In this document: positions 1-8,713 of the stretch, one piece after another
Layout of the letters: each line of letters begins with the position of its first letter
Position numbering within the stretch: position 1 is the stretch's first letter
From: CBDHDJ01 sp965261645
GTDB lineage: Bacteria > Pseudomonadota > Alphaproteobacteria > SHVV01
Reading direction: 5' to 3'
DNA: 64,000 bases
NCBI GenBank assembly: GCA_965261645.1
Contig: CBDHDJ010000004.1
Span: 1,364,001-1,428,000 of the forward strand
The notes under the pieces: model-generated
What the model was told of the DNA's origin: nothing
Database searches by the model: none
Seen by the model: the letters and a program-made list of their open reading frames with translations, nothing else
Translations under genes and position numbers: made by a program

Positions 1-96
1 TGCCGAGCGGCATGCTTGTATCGGCTGGAGCGGCTATTTGTCAGCGCGAAGTCGATCATCGAGCGAAGCACCAGCGTCGCGGCTAACTGATACATG
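1..96 (-). CDS. Partial protein running off the left edge, DUF6880-like C-terminal segment
   Basis: On the minus strand, bases 96 to 1 read as an uninterrupted helical-looking peptide containing LAATLVLRSMIDFAL followed by RSSRYKHAAR. This resembles my recollection of the C-terminal part of DUF6880-type bacterial proteins, where an LAATL..R.MIDFAL helix precedes a Y.HAAR helix. A stop codon lies shortly upstream in the same frame, so the piece may be a remnant rather than the end of a complete gene. No function can be assigned, and the family match is weak. Confidence 0.3.
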
Positions 97-284
97 CCAG
101 CGATCGCGTTGGCGGCCCGGGGTCAATATTTCATAGTGATTGCCGTCTAAATCCGGCGCGTGCCGGATAGTGAACACGGCAGCTCTGTCCAGGGCGGGCC
201 ATGATATGAAGAATGACAGCGCCTCGAGTGGGCTCTCATAGTCCTGCGCATAAGCCCACCGATCCGTCCCCGGCCAGGATGCTC

Positions 285-437
285 TCGCTCTATTTCATCA
301 AGATCTCCAGATTCGGCGGCGACCTCGCGCGCGCCAGGGATCCGCGGCCAGGCGACATCGTCATGTGGCGCGGCCACTCCCGGTTGAACGACATCGCCCT
401 TGGTGCCGCCTTGCAAATCAACAATGTGGGTAATTGA
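285..437 (+). pseudogene. C-terminal remnant of an IS4-type transposase (copy A)
   Basis: The plus-strand reading frame ends with a segment (FGGDLARARDPRPGDIVMW, then RGHSRLNDIALG) typical of the extreme C-terminus of IS4-type transposases: GGYLAR..DPPPGN.VMWRG..RL.DI.LG, finishing in VGN and a stop. About 50 codons remain; the catalytic core is absent. A second, slightly diverged remnant of the same C-terminus lies in opposite orientation at 3725-3815. The two therefore bracket the ABC-transporter and orphan-gene block. Confidence 0.6.
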
Positions 438-598
438 AAGTGCGTGCGTCCCATTTAGCAGTCTCTCCACATCCGCCAGACTCCGGTGGTCCGAATGTCC
501 CGAGAACATTTTGAATTGAGACCGTTTAGTGAATTATCCTTCCACTACTAAAGAAAACCTCAGAATGGACGACAGCACACGAATATCGGGTAGCCGCG

Positions 599-1252
599 AT
601 GGTAGATACGAGCACCGGGACGCATGTCGAATTCCGCGGTGTCAGCAAGACCTATGACGGACGGACGATGGTCGTGCAGGATCTCGACCTCCGCGTGGGG
701 ATGGGCGAGTATTTTACGCTGCTCGGGCCGTCTGGGCTCGGCAAGACGACCTGCCTGATGATGCTTGCAGGGTTCGAAGCGCCCACATTGGGCGAGATAT
801 CCATCGCCGGACGCTCAGTCCACAACTTAGCGCCGCGGAAGAGGGGCATCGGCGTTGTCTTTCAGAACTATGCCCTGTTTCCGAACATGACGGTGGGCCG
901 GAACTTGGCGTTCCATTCGGAAGTGAGGGGTGGCTCCGTGGAACGCCGGGTCGAGCGCATCAGAGAGGCGCTTGAGATCGTTCTCCTCGAAGGTTTCGAG
1001 AACCGGCGCCAGGGAGAGCTTTCCGGCGGCCAGCAGCAACGCGTCGCCATCACCCGGGAGCTGGTGTTCGAGCCGAGCCTGGTGTTGATGGATGAACCGC
1101 TTGGGGCGCTCGATCGGCGCCTGCGCGAGGAATTGCAGTTCGAGATTCGCCGCATCCAGCACGACCTCGTGGTCACTGTCGTGTACGTCACCCACGATCA
1201 GCAGGAGGCGATGCCGATGTTGTCGCGAGTGGCCGTCTTTAATTCGGGTTAA
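599..1252 (+). CDS. Truncated ABC transporter ATP-binding protein (PotA/UgpC-like)
   Basis: This encodes the nucleotide-binding domain of an importer of the spermidine/sugar/iron type. Walker A is GPSGLGKTT (residues 43-51), the signature is LSGGQQQRVA, Walker B is LVLMDEP followed by the D-loop GALD, and the H-loop is in VTHDQQEA. The nucleotide-binding residues look intact. The protein stops at 217 residues, whereas this family is normally about 330-370 residues with a C-terminal TOBE regulatory domain. The sequence breaks off after RVAVFN and passes straight into transposase sequence, so an insertion removed the 3' end. No permease or binding-protein gene is nearby, and the product is probably non-functional. 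The ATG start at 599 has only a weak upstream Shine-Dalgarno. Confidence 0.8.
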   Translation: MVDTSTGTHVEFRGVSKTYDGRTMVVQDLDLRVGMGEYFTLLGPSGLGKTTCLMMLAGFEAPTLGEISIAGRSVHNLAPRKRGIGVVFQNYALFPNMTVGRNLAFHSEVRGGSVERRVERIREALEIVLLEGFENRRQGELSGGQQQRVAITRELVFEPSLVLMDEPLGALDRRLREELQFEIRRIQHDLVVTVVYVTHDQQEAMPMLSRVAVFNSG

Positions 1253-1726
1253 TCGTGCTCCACCACGAACGCCGCCAGATCGTGCATTTCGGTGTCACGG
1301 TGAACCCGACGATGGCGTGGGTCGCACAGCAGATCCGAGAGGCATTCCCCGGGGAAACAACACCCCGATACCTGCTCCGCGATCGAGATGCCGTATACGG
1401 AGTCGAGTTCCGGGACTGCGTATTGTCGATGGGCATTGAAGAGGTGATCAGGGCGCCACGATCACCATGGCAAAACCCTTAAGGTTGAACGTGTGATCGG
1501 CACCATTCGACGGGAATGCCTGGACCACGTAATCATCCTCAACGAGCGGAATTTGCGGCGCATTCCTGGCTCATACCTCGATTATTATCACGGTTCGAGA
1601 ACCCACTTGTCGCTCGGCAAGAACACCCCGTATGGGCGACCCGTTCAGCCGGCCAGTTCCGGAAAGGTTGTTTCCTTGCCCAAGGTCGCTGACCTGCATC
1701 ATCGTTACGAGCGTCTCGCGGCCTGA
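1240..1726 (+). pseudogene. C-terminal half of an integrase-core (rve) transposase, frameshifted
   Basis: Two consecutive frames encode the second half of a common proteobacterial rve-type transposase. The first (to 1482) reads HHERRQIVHFGVT, then LLRDRDAVYG and APRSPWQNP. The second (from 1493) reads VIGTIRRECLDHVI and YYHGSRTHLSL. An extra base in the CCTTAAGGTTGAACG stretch near 1480-1490 breaks the frame where intact relatives read NPYVER. The N-terminal half is missing here; a fragment corresponding to that half lies on the minus strand at 15387-15869. The insertion truncated the ABC ATPase just upstream. Confidence 0.75.
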
Positions 1727-2000
1727 CTATCTTCGCTCGGCTTCGATCAATTCCTCTCTGCGGCAACGTGGACGCAACCAGCATCCGCCCAGCATCCGCA
1801 TACCCTTGCACAGTGTTCGCTGGCACGAACCGGCAGAATGAACATGGTGATGTTTGCTCGTGGTCGATTGCAAAATCCACTAAATCAATTTGATGCCCGC
1901 TCCGGAAAACCGAGCCTTCGTTGGCAGGGCCGATGTAATAAATAGAAGGGACAGGTTATATGGAACGGTAATATGGAGCATATGGACCATATTCTCATAA

Positions 2001-2564
2001 ATAGGGAGGCGGGGGAGGCCAGACATCACGATTGAACAGGCGACCTTCGAGCGCCTCCAGCGCCACGCGCAGCCGCTGGTAGATACGGTGGGCCCGCGCG
2101 CCTTGGACACCATGGAGACGGGCGTATGGAGGCAGCCGGACGAGCGTTTCCTCGTGGTCGAGCACGAAGTTGATCCCGACAGGCTGCCGGATGTGACGCA
2201 TACGAAGGTGCTTGCCGCGCGGCTTGCGGCAGCGGACGTCGAAAGGCCGAATTGGAACCGGTTGCTCCACCGCGTGCTGGTCCTGTCGATGGGTCGGGTG
2301 GCGGACCTGAACGAACTGCGGCGGCTGTGCCCGGCCAACATGGTCTGCGGCAGCAAAACGGACGAGGGTTACACCCACTTGCCGGAGATCGACATTTCGG
2401 TCCAGGGGCTGTCCGCCAACGAAACCTGCCCGGCGCTGACAGTGACGGCAAGGGCGCTTGGAATCGAGCTCGATGTTGCGTTCATGTGGAGCGCAAAGGA
2501 AGGTGCGGCACATCCAGGTGAACGTGGGCGGCTGCAGGTCCCCTCCGCGTCGGAGGGACTATGA
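2001..2564 (+). pseudogene. Small conserved protein of unknown function, start apparently lost
   Basis: The frame begins conserved-looking sequence (ITIEQATFERLQRHAQPLVD) at about 2025, but no ATG, GTG or TTG lies between the upstream stop at 1998 and that segment. The first usable start is GTG at 2088. The C-terminal two thirds (LPDVTHTKVLAARL, PNWNRLLHRVL, ELRRLCPANMV, DEGYTHLPEIDISVQG, EGAAHPGERGRLQV) looks like a family of small proteins I have seen near mobile and defence genes, but I cannot name it. The N-terminal segment could be a small DNA-binding fold. The missing start and a shortened linker after PLVD suggest decay, though a non-standard start is possible. Confidence 0.45.
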
Positions 2565-2639
2565 GAGCGGGGTGAGTAGGCATGGAGATGCGGAGACGGG
2601 GGCCTCGCGGGTCCCGCTAATGCGAACGAGAAGTGGAAC

Positions 2640-3617
2640 ATGAAGCTGGACGAAGAGATAGGCGCCAAAGATGCTCCGGCCGCGGGTGCCGAGCGTCGCT
2701 TCCAGGAAGCGAGTGCTGGAGCGTCGCTTCAGGAGGAGCGCGGGACACGAGGCGGATTGGAGGTTTGGAAACACATCGTGATTCCGGTCGCCACTATAGT
2801 GGTCGCCGTTTTAGTCTTTCTGTTCGGCACCGATGTGATCGGCCGTCTCGGTGGAATCGGGATGCCTGGGGAGCCTGATGGCGACTCCGTTACTACCGAG
2901 TCCACGGACCAGCGGGGACCCCGACTGCACGCCACGTACTCGTTCAAGACGGCACCGTTCGTTCATCCGAAGATCATCAACGATCTCGTTGGCTCCCTGA
3001 GCGACTCGGGTGACCAGGTGGTGGCGATCAACCTACTGGATTCGCAAGACAGCAACCGCTACTTCGGTGAGATCGCCGTTACGCCTCAGCTTGATCCAAC
3101 GGAGCCGTCTTGGCAGTGGGTCTACTCGATGGATGGGGAGGAGAACGCCGACAAGACGTTGGGCGAGTTGTGGGGGCGGTCTTGGTACGCGTACCGATAC
3201 GTGGGTTCGACGCAGGGTGGCTTGGACGTCGTGCATGCGAGACATTCGGGCGGGGGATCGGGGATATTCAACCGCGTGGTGTTCACGCGAACCGAGATGG
3301 ACCGTGGCGTGGACTATCCGCTCCTCAGAGAGGTGGAGAGCCGGACGGCAGCCGCCCGACCCGAAGTCCGCGATCGGGAGTTGATACGGTTCGTCGGGAA
3401 GATCCCGCTGGGCGACCGGTGGCTGGGGACGGTCGAGGTCGTGGGGAATGACGTGGTTTTTCGCGGACGCGATCTGTACGAGCGATGTGAGTTGGGCGGC
3501 GCCACCACGATGGAGGCGGTGGAGATGGAACGATTCATGGAGATGGATTGCAAGGATGGTCCCGCGGCCCGCCCACCGCCGGCGCGCGTGTATGAGGCCC
3601 CGGGACGAGCTAGCTGA
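2640..3617 (+). CDS. Membrane-anchored protein of unknown function
   Basis: This open frame encodes 325 residues. A charged N-terminal tail of about 45 residues is followed by one strong transmembrane helix (residues about 46-66, HIVIPVATIVVAVLVFLFG) and a hydrophilic domain of roughly 250 residues, so it should be a single-pass protein with its C-terminal domain in the periplasm. The soluble domain is rich in acidic residues and Trp/Tyr, has no repeats and shows no motif I recognise. It ends in a short proline-rich tail. The ATG follows a GAAGTGGAAC stretch. It lies 75 bp after the small conserved gene, in the same direction, so the two may have been co-transcribed. I do not recognise the family. 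Confidence 0.6.
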   Translation: MKLDEEIGAKDAPAAGAERRFQEASAGASLQEERGTRGGLEVWKHIVIPVATIVVAVLVFLFGTDVIGRLGGIGMPGEPDGDSVTTESTDQRGPRLHATYSFKTAPFVHPKIINDLVGSLSDSGDQVVAINLLDSQDSNRYFGEIAVTPQLDPTEPSWQWVYSMDGEENADKTLGELWGRSWYAYRYVGSTQGGLDVVHARHSGGGSGIFNRVVFTRTEMDRGVDYPLLREVESRTAAARPEVRDRELIRFVGKIPLGDRWLGTVEVVGNDVVFRGRDLYERCELGGATTMEAVEMERFMEMDCKDGPAARPPPARVYEAPGRAS

Positions 3618-3724
3618 GCCAAGGGTGCAGGGCAGTTGCGGAATATCAACGGCGTCTGGGATTCCGGCCCAAGAAGCGCATCGACTACCTCCGTTCGTTC
3701 GAGGCAGCGCGGGTTCTCGGACTT

Positions 3725-3815
3725 TCAATTACCCACATCGTTGATCTGCAATGTGGCACCAAGAGCGATGTCGTTCAGTCGGGATAGGCCGCGCCACATG
3801 ACGATGTTTCCCGGT
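3725..3815 (-). pseudogene. C-terminal remnant of an IS4-type transposase (copy B)
   Basis: On the minus strand this reads DPTPGNIVMWRGLSRLNDI, then ALGATLQINDVGN and a stop. It is the same C-terminal segment as at 285-437 but in the opposite orientation, with several substitutions. Nothing of the transposase core remains. Confidence 0.6.
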
Positions 3816-4172
3816 GTCGGATCCTTGCACGGGGCAGAATCCGTACTACCTCTATGACCCCTTCGGTCCGTCTTCGGTCGGGAGCAGCGACAACGGAGGA
3901 GAAGCGAGGGAGATAGGGTTGAAAGCGGGCGATGCCGATGCGATGACGGTGGCGGTGAGGACCGAATGCGAAGGCTACTGAAGCTGATGGCTCGCTATGC
4001 ACGCTGGCCCCAATTGGGCAACCGACGGATCCCCGGCCTTTGGGAAAGCACACCAGCAATTGTAAGCGTTCGTTCAGGCCGTGGACGGGCGATTCCGGGT
4101 TCATCGTCCAGATCGAATCGAGGCCCCACAGGGGGCTGGTAACATGTTTTGCCATGCGCTATCGTCGCTTGC

Positions 4173-7100
4173 ATGGTGGTTCTCGACGAGGATTTTGGCG
4201 CCGATCTGACGCTGGTCGAGGGTGACGGCGGGGTTCGGTCGTCTCCCGCTGCCGAGCCGGTGCGCCCGCCGCACGACTGGCAGATGCTGTATGAGCAGGG
4301 GCACGCCCGCGCGGAGCGGGAACGGGTGCGGGCGGACGCGGCGGAAGCGCGCGCGGAAGAGCTGCGCTGGGCGGAAGTGGCTGCGCGTAGCGACGCCGGT
4401 TCGTGGAAGTCGCGCTTCAGGTCCTGCCGGCGCAGGCTGAGCGAGGCCAACGAGGAGGCGAAGGAACTCCGCCGCGCGGCAAAGGCCGCGTCTTCCTTGC
4501 GGGCGGAAGCGGTGCGCCTGGAGACGCTCCTCTCCGAAGCCGGCAACGGGTCGAGCGAGACCGGCGCGATCGAGGCGCTCGGCAAGGAAGTCGCCCGGCT
4601 GCGCGAGGCCCTGGCGAAGCCGGAGGCCGTGGAGGACCCCGCCGGGTGGCGCTCCGGGGAAGCCGGCCGGGATCCGGCGTCCCGGGAAGAGGCGCAGCGC
4701 CTGAGGGCCACGATCAGGGCGCTGCGCAAGGAGACCACCCGGCTCAACAAGGAGGTGGCCCGGCGGAACCAGCAGATCGTCCAGCAGGACAAGCGGCTGG
4801 AGGAGGAGGAGCAGAGGTCGGAGAGCCTCAGGGAGACCGGCAAGAAGCTGTCCCGCGAGTCCCTTGGTCTCTACAGGGAACTGAGGATATTGCGCGACTG
4901 CGAGGCCAGGGTCCGGTCGCTGTCCGACGAGGCTTACCGGCTGCGCCATGCCCTGGAAGTGTCCGAGGCCGGGAAGGACAAGCTGAAGGCCCGGCTTGCG
5001 AAGCTGCGCACGACCGGGGCGACGCTGTCGAAGTTGCCGTTCGACGAGGCGGATCACCTGCGCAACGTCCTGAGGAGGTCGCGGCGCCAGAAGACCACGA
5101 TCGGCCGGCTGCACAAGGAGAATGCCCGGCTGCGCAAGGCCGTGAAGGCGGCAAAGACCGGCCGGGCGGCGTCGGAAGCCCGCCTTGCCAGGCTTCGCAC
5201 GGCCAGGAAGACACTGTCGGCATCGCTGTCCGGCATGGACGCCGAGCTGCGCAGGGTCCTGCGCAGATCGCGACGCCGGAAGGCCACGATCAGGTCCCTG
5301 TCCCGTGAGAACGCCCGGCTGCGCAAGGGCGCGAAGACGTCGCGCAACCGGATCGAGACGCTGGAAGCCGATCTCGCGAGGCTTCGCGCGACCGGGGCCG
5401 TGCTGTCGAGGGCGCTCTACGGCCGCAAGAGCGAGCAGCAGGAGAAGGCGCGCTCCGGGCGCCCACGCGGCCAGCAGCACGGCGCGCCCGGCCACGGCCG
5501 CACCCAGCGGCCCGGCCTCGATGAGCGCTCCGAAGAGCACAACCCGCCGCCCGATGTGTGCGTCTGCGGACGGTGCGGGCAACCCTATGCGCCGAACGGC
5601 GCCGAGGAATCCACCCTCGTCGAGATCGAGGTCAAGGCCCACAAGCGCGTGATCCGCCGTCCGCGCTGGCGCCGGACCTGCGAGTGCGCGTCGTCGCCCA
5701 TGGAAGTGTCGGCGCCCCCGGTGCCGCGGCTGTTCCCCAGAACGCTCTACGGGACCAGCTTCTGGGCGCGCTTTTTGTTCGAGCACTGTGCCTGCTTCCG
5801 CCCCGTGCACCGCGTTGCCGCGTGGTTCTCCAGCCAGGGCCTGACGGTCTCGCCCGGGACGCTGGCCGATAGTCTGAAGCGCTTCGTGCCGCTGTTCGAG
5901 CCCGTGGCCCACGCGATCCTTGCGCACCAGAACAAGGCGGCGCTGCGCCATGCCGACGAGACCGGTTGGGAGCGCCAGGCTAACTGGCGGAAAGTAGCCG
6001 GTGTGAGTCCGGCGGGAAGAAGGAGTAACCAACCACTTCCACCCCGAGTCATGGGCCGGCATTCGCGAGGATGCAGGTTAAGCGTTGACAGGGGCGCGTA
6101 TGGGCGAGGGCGATTGAGCTACGAAAAGTCTGAGAATCAGGGTGCCGAGGCTTTCCAGTATGTCGAAGGCAACACCGCTTCCACCGCCATGGTAAGGGGG
6201 AAGTGGACCCTGCGGAGTCGAAGAACCCAACCGCACGTACGTAGGCTTTCACGCCGGGACCTGGGAGGTCTCCATGTCATCCCGCGGTCGTAGCGGGATC
6301 GCAAAGGAAAGGAGGAATCCGTAACCGATGACGAACGGCATGGAGAAGTCAGACTCGGGAGTAGTAGCGATGAAGTCGGCGAACAAAGGGAGGCCTGTTC
6401 CGGCGGAGCCGATGGAGCGAAGGACCGAGCCCAAGGGGAATCTGGAAAGCCAAAGCATGCGCCGGACGCAGGACCGGGAAAGCGTGTCACAAGCGGCCGA
6501 CCGGATACGGCAGTTTGTACAACGGGAGCCACGGGAGCGTCTGACGGCGCTTCTCCACCACGTTACGGTCGATGCGCTGCGCTGGGCGTTCTTCGCGTTG
6601 AAGAAGGACGCGGCGGCAGGTGCGGATGGCATGACGTGGGGGATGTACGAGGGAGGGTTGGAAGGCCGGTTGGCCGCCCTGCACGACCGCGTGCACTCGG
6701 GAGCGTACCGGGCGACGCCATCACGGCGGGTGAACATCCCGAAGCCGGATGGCGGCACACGACCGCTCGGCGTCGCGGCCATAGAGGACAAGATTGTCCA
6801 GAAGGCGGTGGCGGAGATTATCCTGACGCCAATTTACGAGGCGGAGTTCCTGGGGTTTAGCTATGGGTTCCGGCCCGGGTGTGGGGCGCACGACGCGCTT
6901 GATGCGCTCGCGGTCGGGATTGAACGGCGTAAGATCAACTGGATAGCTGACGCAGATATCCGCGGATTTTTCGACCATGTCTCGCGGGACTGGTTGGTCC
7001 GGTTCCTCGAACATCGCATCGGAGACAAGCGGGTCATCAGGCTGATATCCAAGTGGTTGCACGTCGGCGTCATGGAAAATGGCGAGTGGCGGGACAACAT

Positions 7101-8713
7101 GCGGGGGACTCCCCAGGGTTCGGTGATTTCGCCGATCCTGGCCAACATCTACCTACATTACGTTCTCGATCTCTGGTTCCAGAAGAAGTGGCGCAGCCAC
7201 GAGGTCAAAGGCGACACAATCATCGTGCGGTACGCCGATGATTTCGTGGTGGGTTTCCAGCACAAGCAAGACGCGGAGCGATTTCTGCGTGACCTGAAGG
7301 AGCGGCTTGGACGTTTTGAACTGGAACTGAACCCTGACAAGACCCGGCTCATCGAGTTCGGGCGGTTCGCAACTGAGAACCGTCAGCGGCGAGGGTTGGG
7401 CAAACCGGAGACGCTCGACTTTCTGGGCTTCACGCACTACTGCGCGAAGGACAGGAAGGGGCGGTTCCAGTTGGGGCGCAAGCCGGTCTCGAAGCGGATG
7501 GCGCGCACCCTGAAGCGAATAAAGGAGGAGCTTCGCAGGCGGATGCACGACGGCGTAAACCAGACCGCGCGGTGGCTGGGACAGGTACTTGATGGATGGC
7601 TGAACTACTTTGCCGTTCCAACCAGCTACCGATATCTGGGGCGTTTCGTGCAACGACTGAAAGTACTGTGGCTCAGGACTCTGCGCCGCAGATCGCAGAA
7701 GGACCGCTACAGCGGGGACCGTATGGAGCGACTGACAGCGAAATACTGGCCCACGCTGGAAATCCGACACCCGTGGCCGAGCCAACGATTTGCCGTCAAT
7801 TGACCTGAGGGAGGAGCCGTGTGCATCAACGTGCCTGCACGGATCTGTGCGGGGGGAGCGGGGCAACCCGCTTCCCTACCGCGATCGCGTCCAGGAGCTT
7901 CGCGGGGAAGAACGGTCGAGCCGGGCCTGGCTGTGGACCTCGGTCAGCAGCGACGCGGTCTGCTTCCATATCGATCCGAGCCGCAGCGCCGAGGCGGCGC
8001 ACAAGCTGTTCGGCGAAGCTCTCCTCGGCACGGTCATCGTCTGCGACCGCTACAGCGCATACAAGAGGCTGGTGCGCCTTCTCGGGGGGCTGGTGATCCT
8101 TGCGTTCTGTTGGTCCCACGTGCGCCGGGATTTTATCGACTGCGCGGCCGGCCAGGTGGATCTGACGGACTGGTGCCGGGGATGGATCGAGCGGATCGCC
8201 GGGATCTATCGCCTGAACGAGGCGCGACTGGAGCATTGCGACTCCGGGCTCAAGCGCCCGGCGCCGGCGTTCGACGCGACGCAGACCGCGCTGAAGGAGG
8301 CGCTCGACGCCCTGTTCGCGGAGGCCCAACGGGAGTTGGCGGCCCTGCCGGACGAGGCGCGGGAGGGCAAGGCGCTGCGCTCGCTCCTCAACCATCGCGA
8401 CGGGCTGAGCGTCTTCGTCGACCGGCCCCAGGTCCCGATGGACAACAATCTCGCCGAGCGCGTGCTCCGGGGGCCGGTCATCGGAAGACGATTAAGCTTC
8501 GGTTCGAACAGCGAGGACGGCGCCAGGTTCACGGCGATCGTGTACTCCGTGGCCGGCACGCTCTCGATGAACGGCATCGATGTGCTGCGCTGGCTGGAAG
8601 CGTGGCTCGATGCCTGTGCAAAGAACGGCCGCCAACCGCCCGACGACCTGTCGCCCTGGCTGCCGTGGTCCATGAGCGAGAAGCGCAGGCGCGAGTTCAT
8701 GGCGCCGGGATGA
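4173..8713 (+). CDS. tnpC: IS66-family transposase TnpC, interrupted by a group II intron
   Basis: Exon 1 (4173-5969) and exon 2 (7886-8713) join in frame to give about 874 residues. The join restores the conserved sequence DETGW-RVQ around the first catalytic Asp. The second Asp is in CDRYSAYK and the Glu in NNLAERVL, both in exon 2. Residues about 30-430 form an exceptionally long predicted coiled coil rich in RLR, ENARLRK and RRSRR repeats. A zinc-binding segment (CVCGRCG) and an IS66 core domain follow. Typical IS66 transposases are around 500 residues, so the extension is unusual. ATG 4173 is chosen; a TTG lies at 4149. Splicing is needed for a functional enzyme. Confidence 0.85.
5970..7885 (+). 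mobile_element. Group II intron inserted in the IS66 transposase gene
   Basis: The ends were deduced by restoring the transposase reading frame. The intron would start GAGCG at 5970, close to the group II consensus GUGYG with one change at position 2, and end GAT at 7885, fitting the 3' AY rule. Just before the 3' end, about 7813-7846 can fold as domain V (GAGCCGTG pairing with CACGGATC). It is followed by a GC-rich domain VI hairpin (GAGCGGG-GCAA-CCCGCTT) with a candidate branch-point A at 7878, 7 nt from the splice site. The intron encodes its own reverse transcriptase. Domain I runs from 5970 to about 6300. Confidence 0.85.
6328..7803 (+). CDS. ltrA: Group II intron reverse transcriptase/maturase
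   Basis: This 491-residue intron-encoded protein promotes splicing and retrohoming of the surrounding intron RNA. RT landmarks are present in order: KKDAAAGADGMTW, then IPKPDGGTRPLGV (RT1-2), YGFRPGCGAHDAL, ADIRGFFDHV (RT3), GTPQGSVISPILANIYLH (RT4), the catalytic RYADDFVVGF (RT5) and DFLGFTHY (RT7). A maturase X region with WLNYFAVP follows. The protein ends in PSQRFAVN without an HNH endonuclease domain, so mobility would rely on an endonuclease-independent route. AGGAGG lies 13 nt upstream of the ATG at 6328. No frameshift or stop interrupts it. Confidence 0.93.
   Translation: MTNGMEKSDSGVVAMKSANKGRPVPAEPMERRTEPKGNLESQSMRRTQDRESVSQAADRIRQFVQREPRERLTALLHHVTVDALRWAFFALKKDAAAGADGMTWGMYEGGLEGRLAALHDRVHSGAYRATPSRRVNIPKPDGGTRPLGVAAIEDKIVQKAVAEIILTPIYEAEFLGFSYGFRPGCGAHDALDALAVGIERRKINWIADADIRGFFDHVSRDWLVRFLEHRIGDKRVIRLISKWLHVGVMENGEWRDNMRGTPQGSVISPILANIYLHYVLDLWFQKKWRSHEVKGDTIIVRYADDFVVGFQHKQDAERFLRDLKERLGRFELELNPDKTRLIEFGRFATENRQRRGLGKPETLDFLGFTHYCAKDRKGRFQLGRKPVSKRMARTLKRIKEELRRRMHDGVNQTARWLGQVLDGWLNYFAVPTSYRYLGRFVQRLKVLWLRTLRRRSQKDRYSGDRMERLTAKYWPTLEIRHPWPSQRFAVN

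Noticed and set aside
4101..6062. A 653-residue minus-strand protein opposite the transposase
   Set aside because: It is a GC-rich shadow of the IS66 transposase, with low-complexity Arg/Leu/Pro composition and no family pattern.
6328..7803. Stand-alone retron or DGR reverse transcriptase
   Set aside because: The RT has group II maturase features and sits in an intron with domain V/VI structures; there is no retron RNA or variable-repeat pair.
7790..8713. Independent gene starting at 7790 over the intron 3' end
   Set aside because: The frame before 7886 lies in intron domains V and VI; only the part after the splice site is transposase coding sequence.
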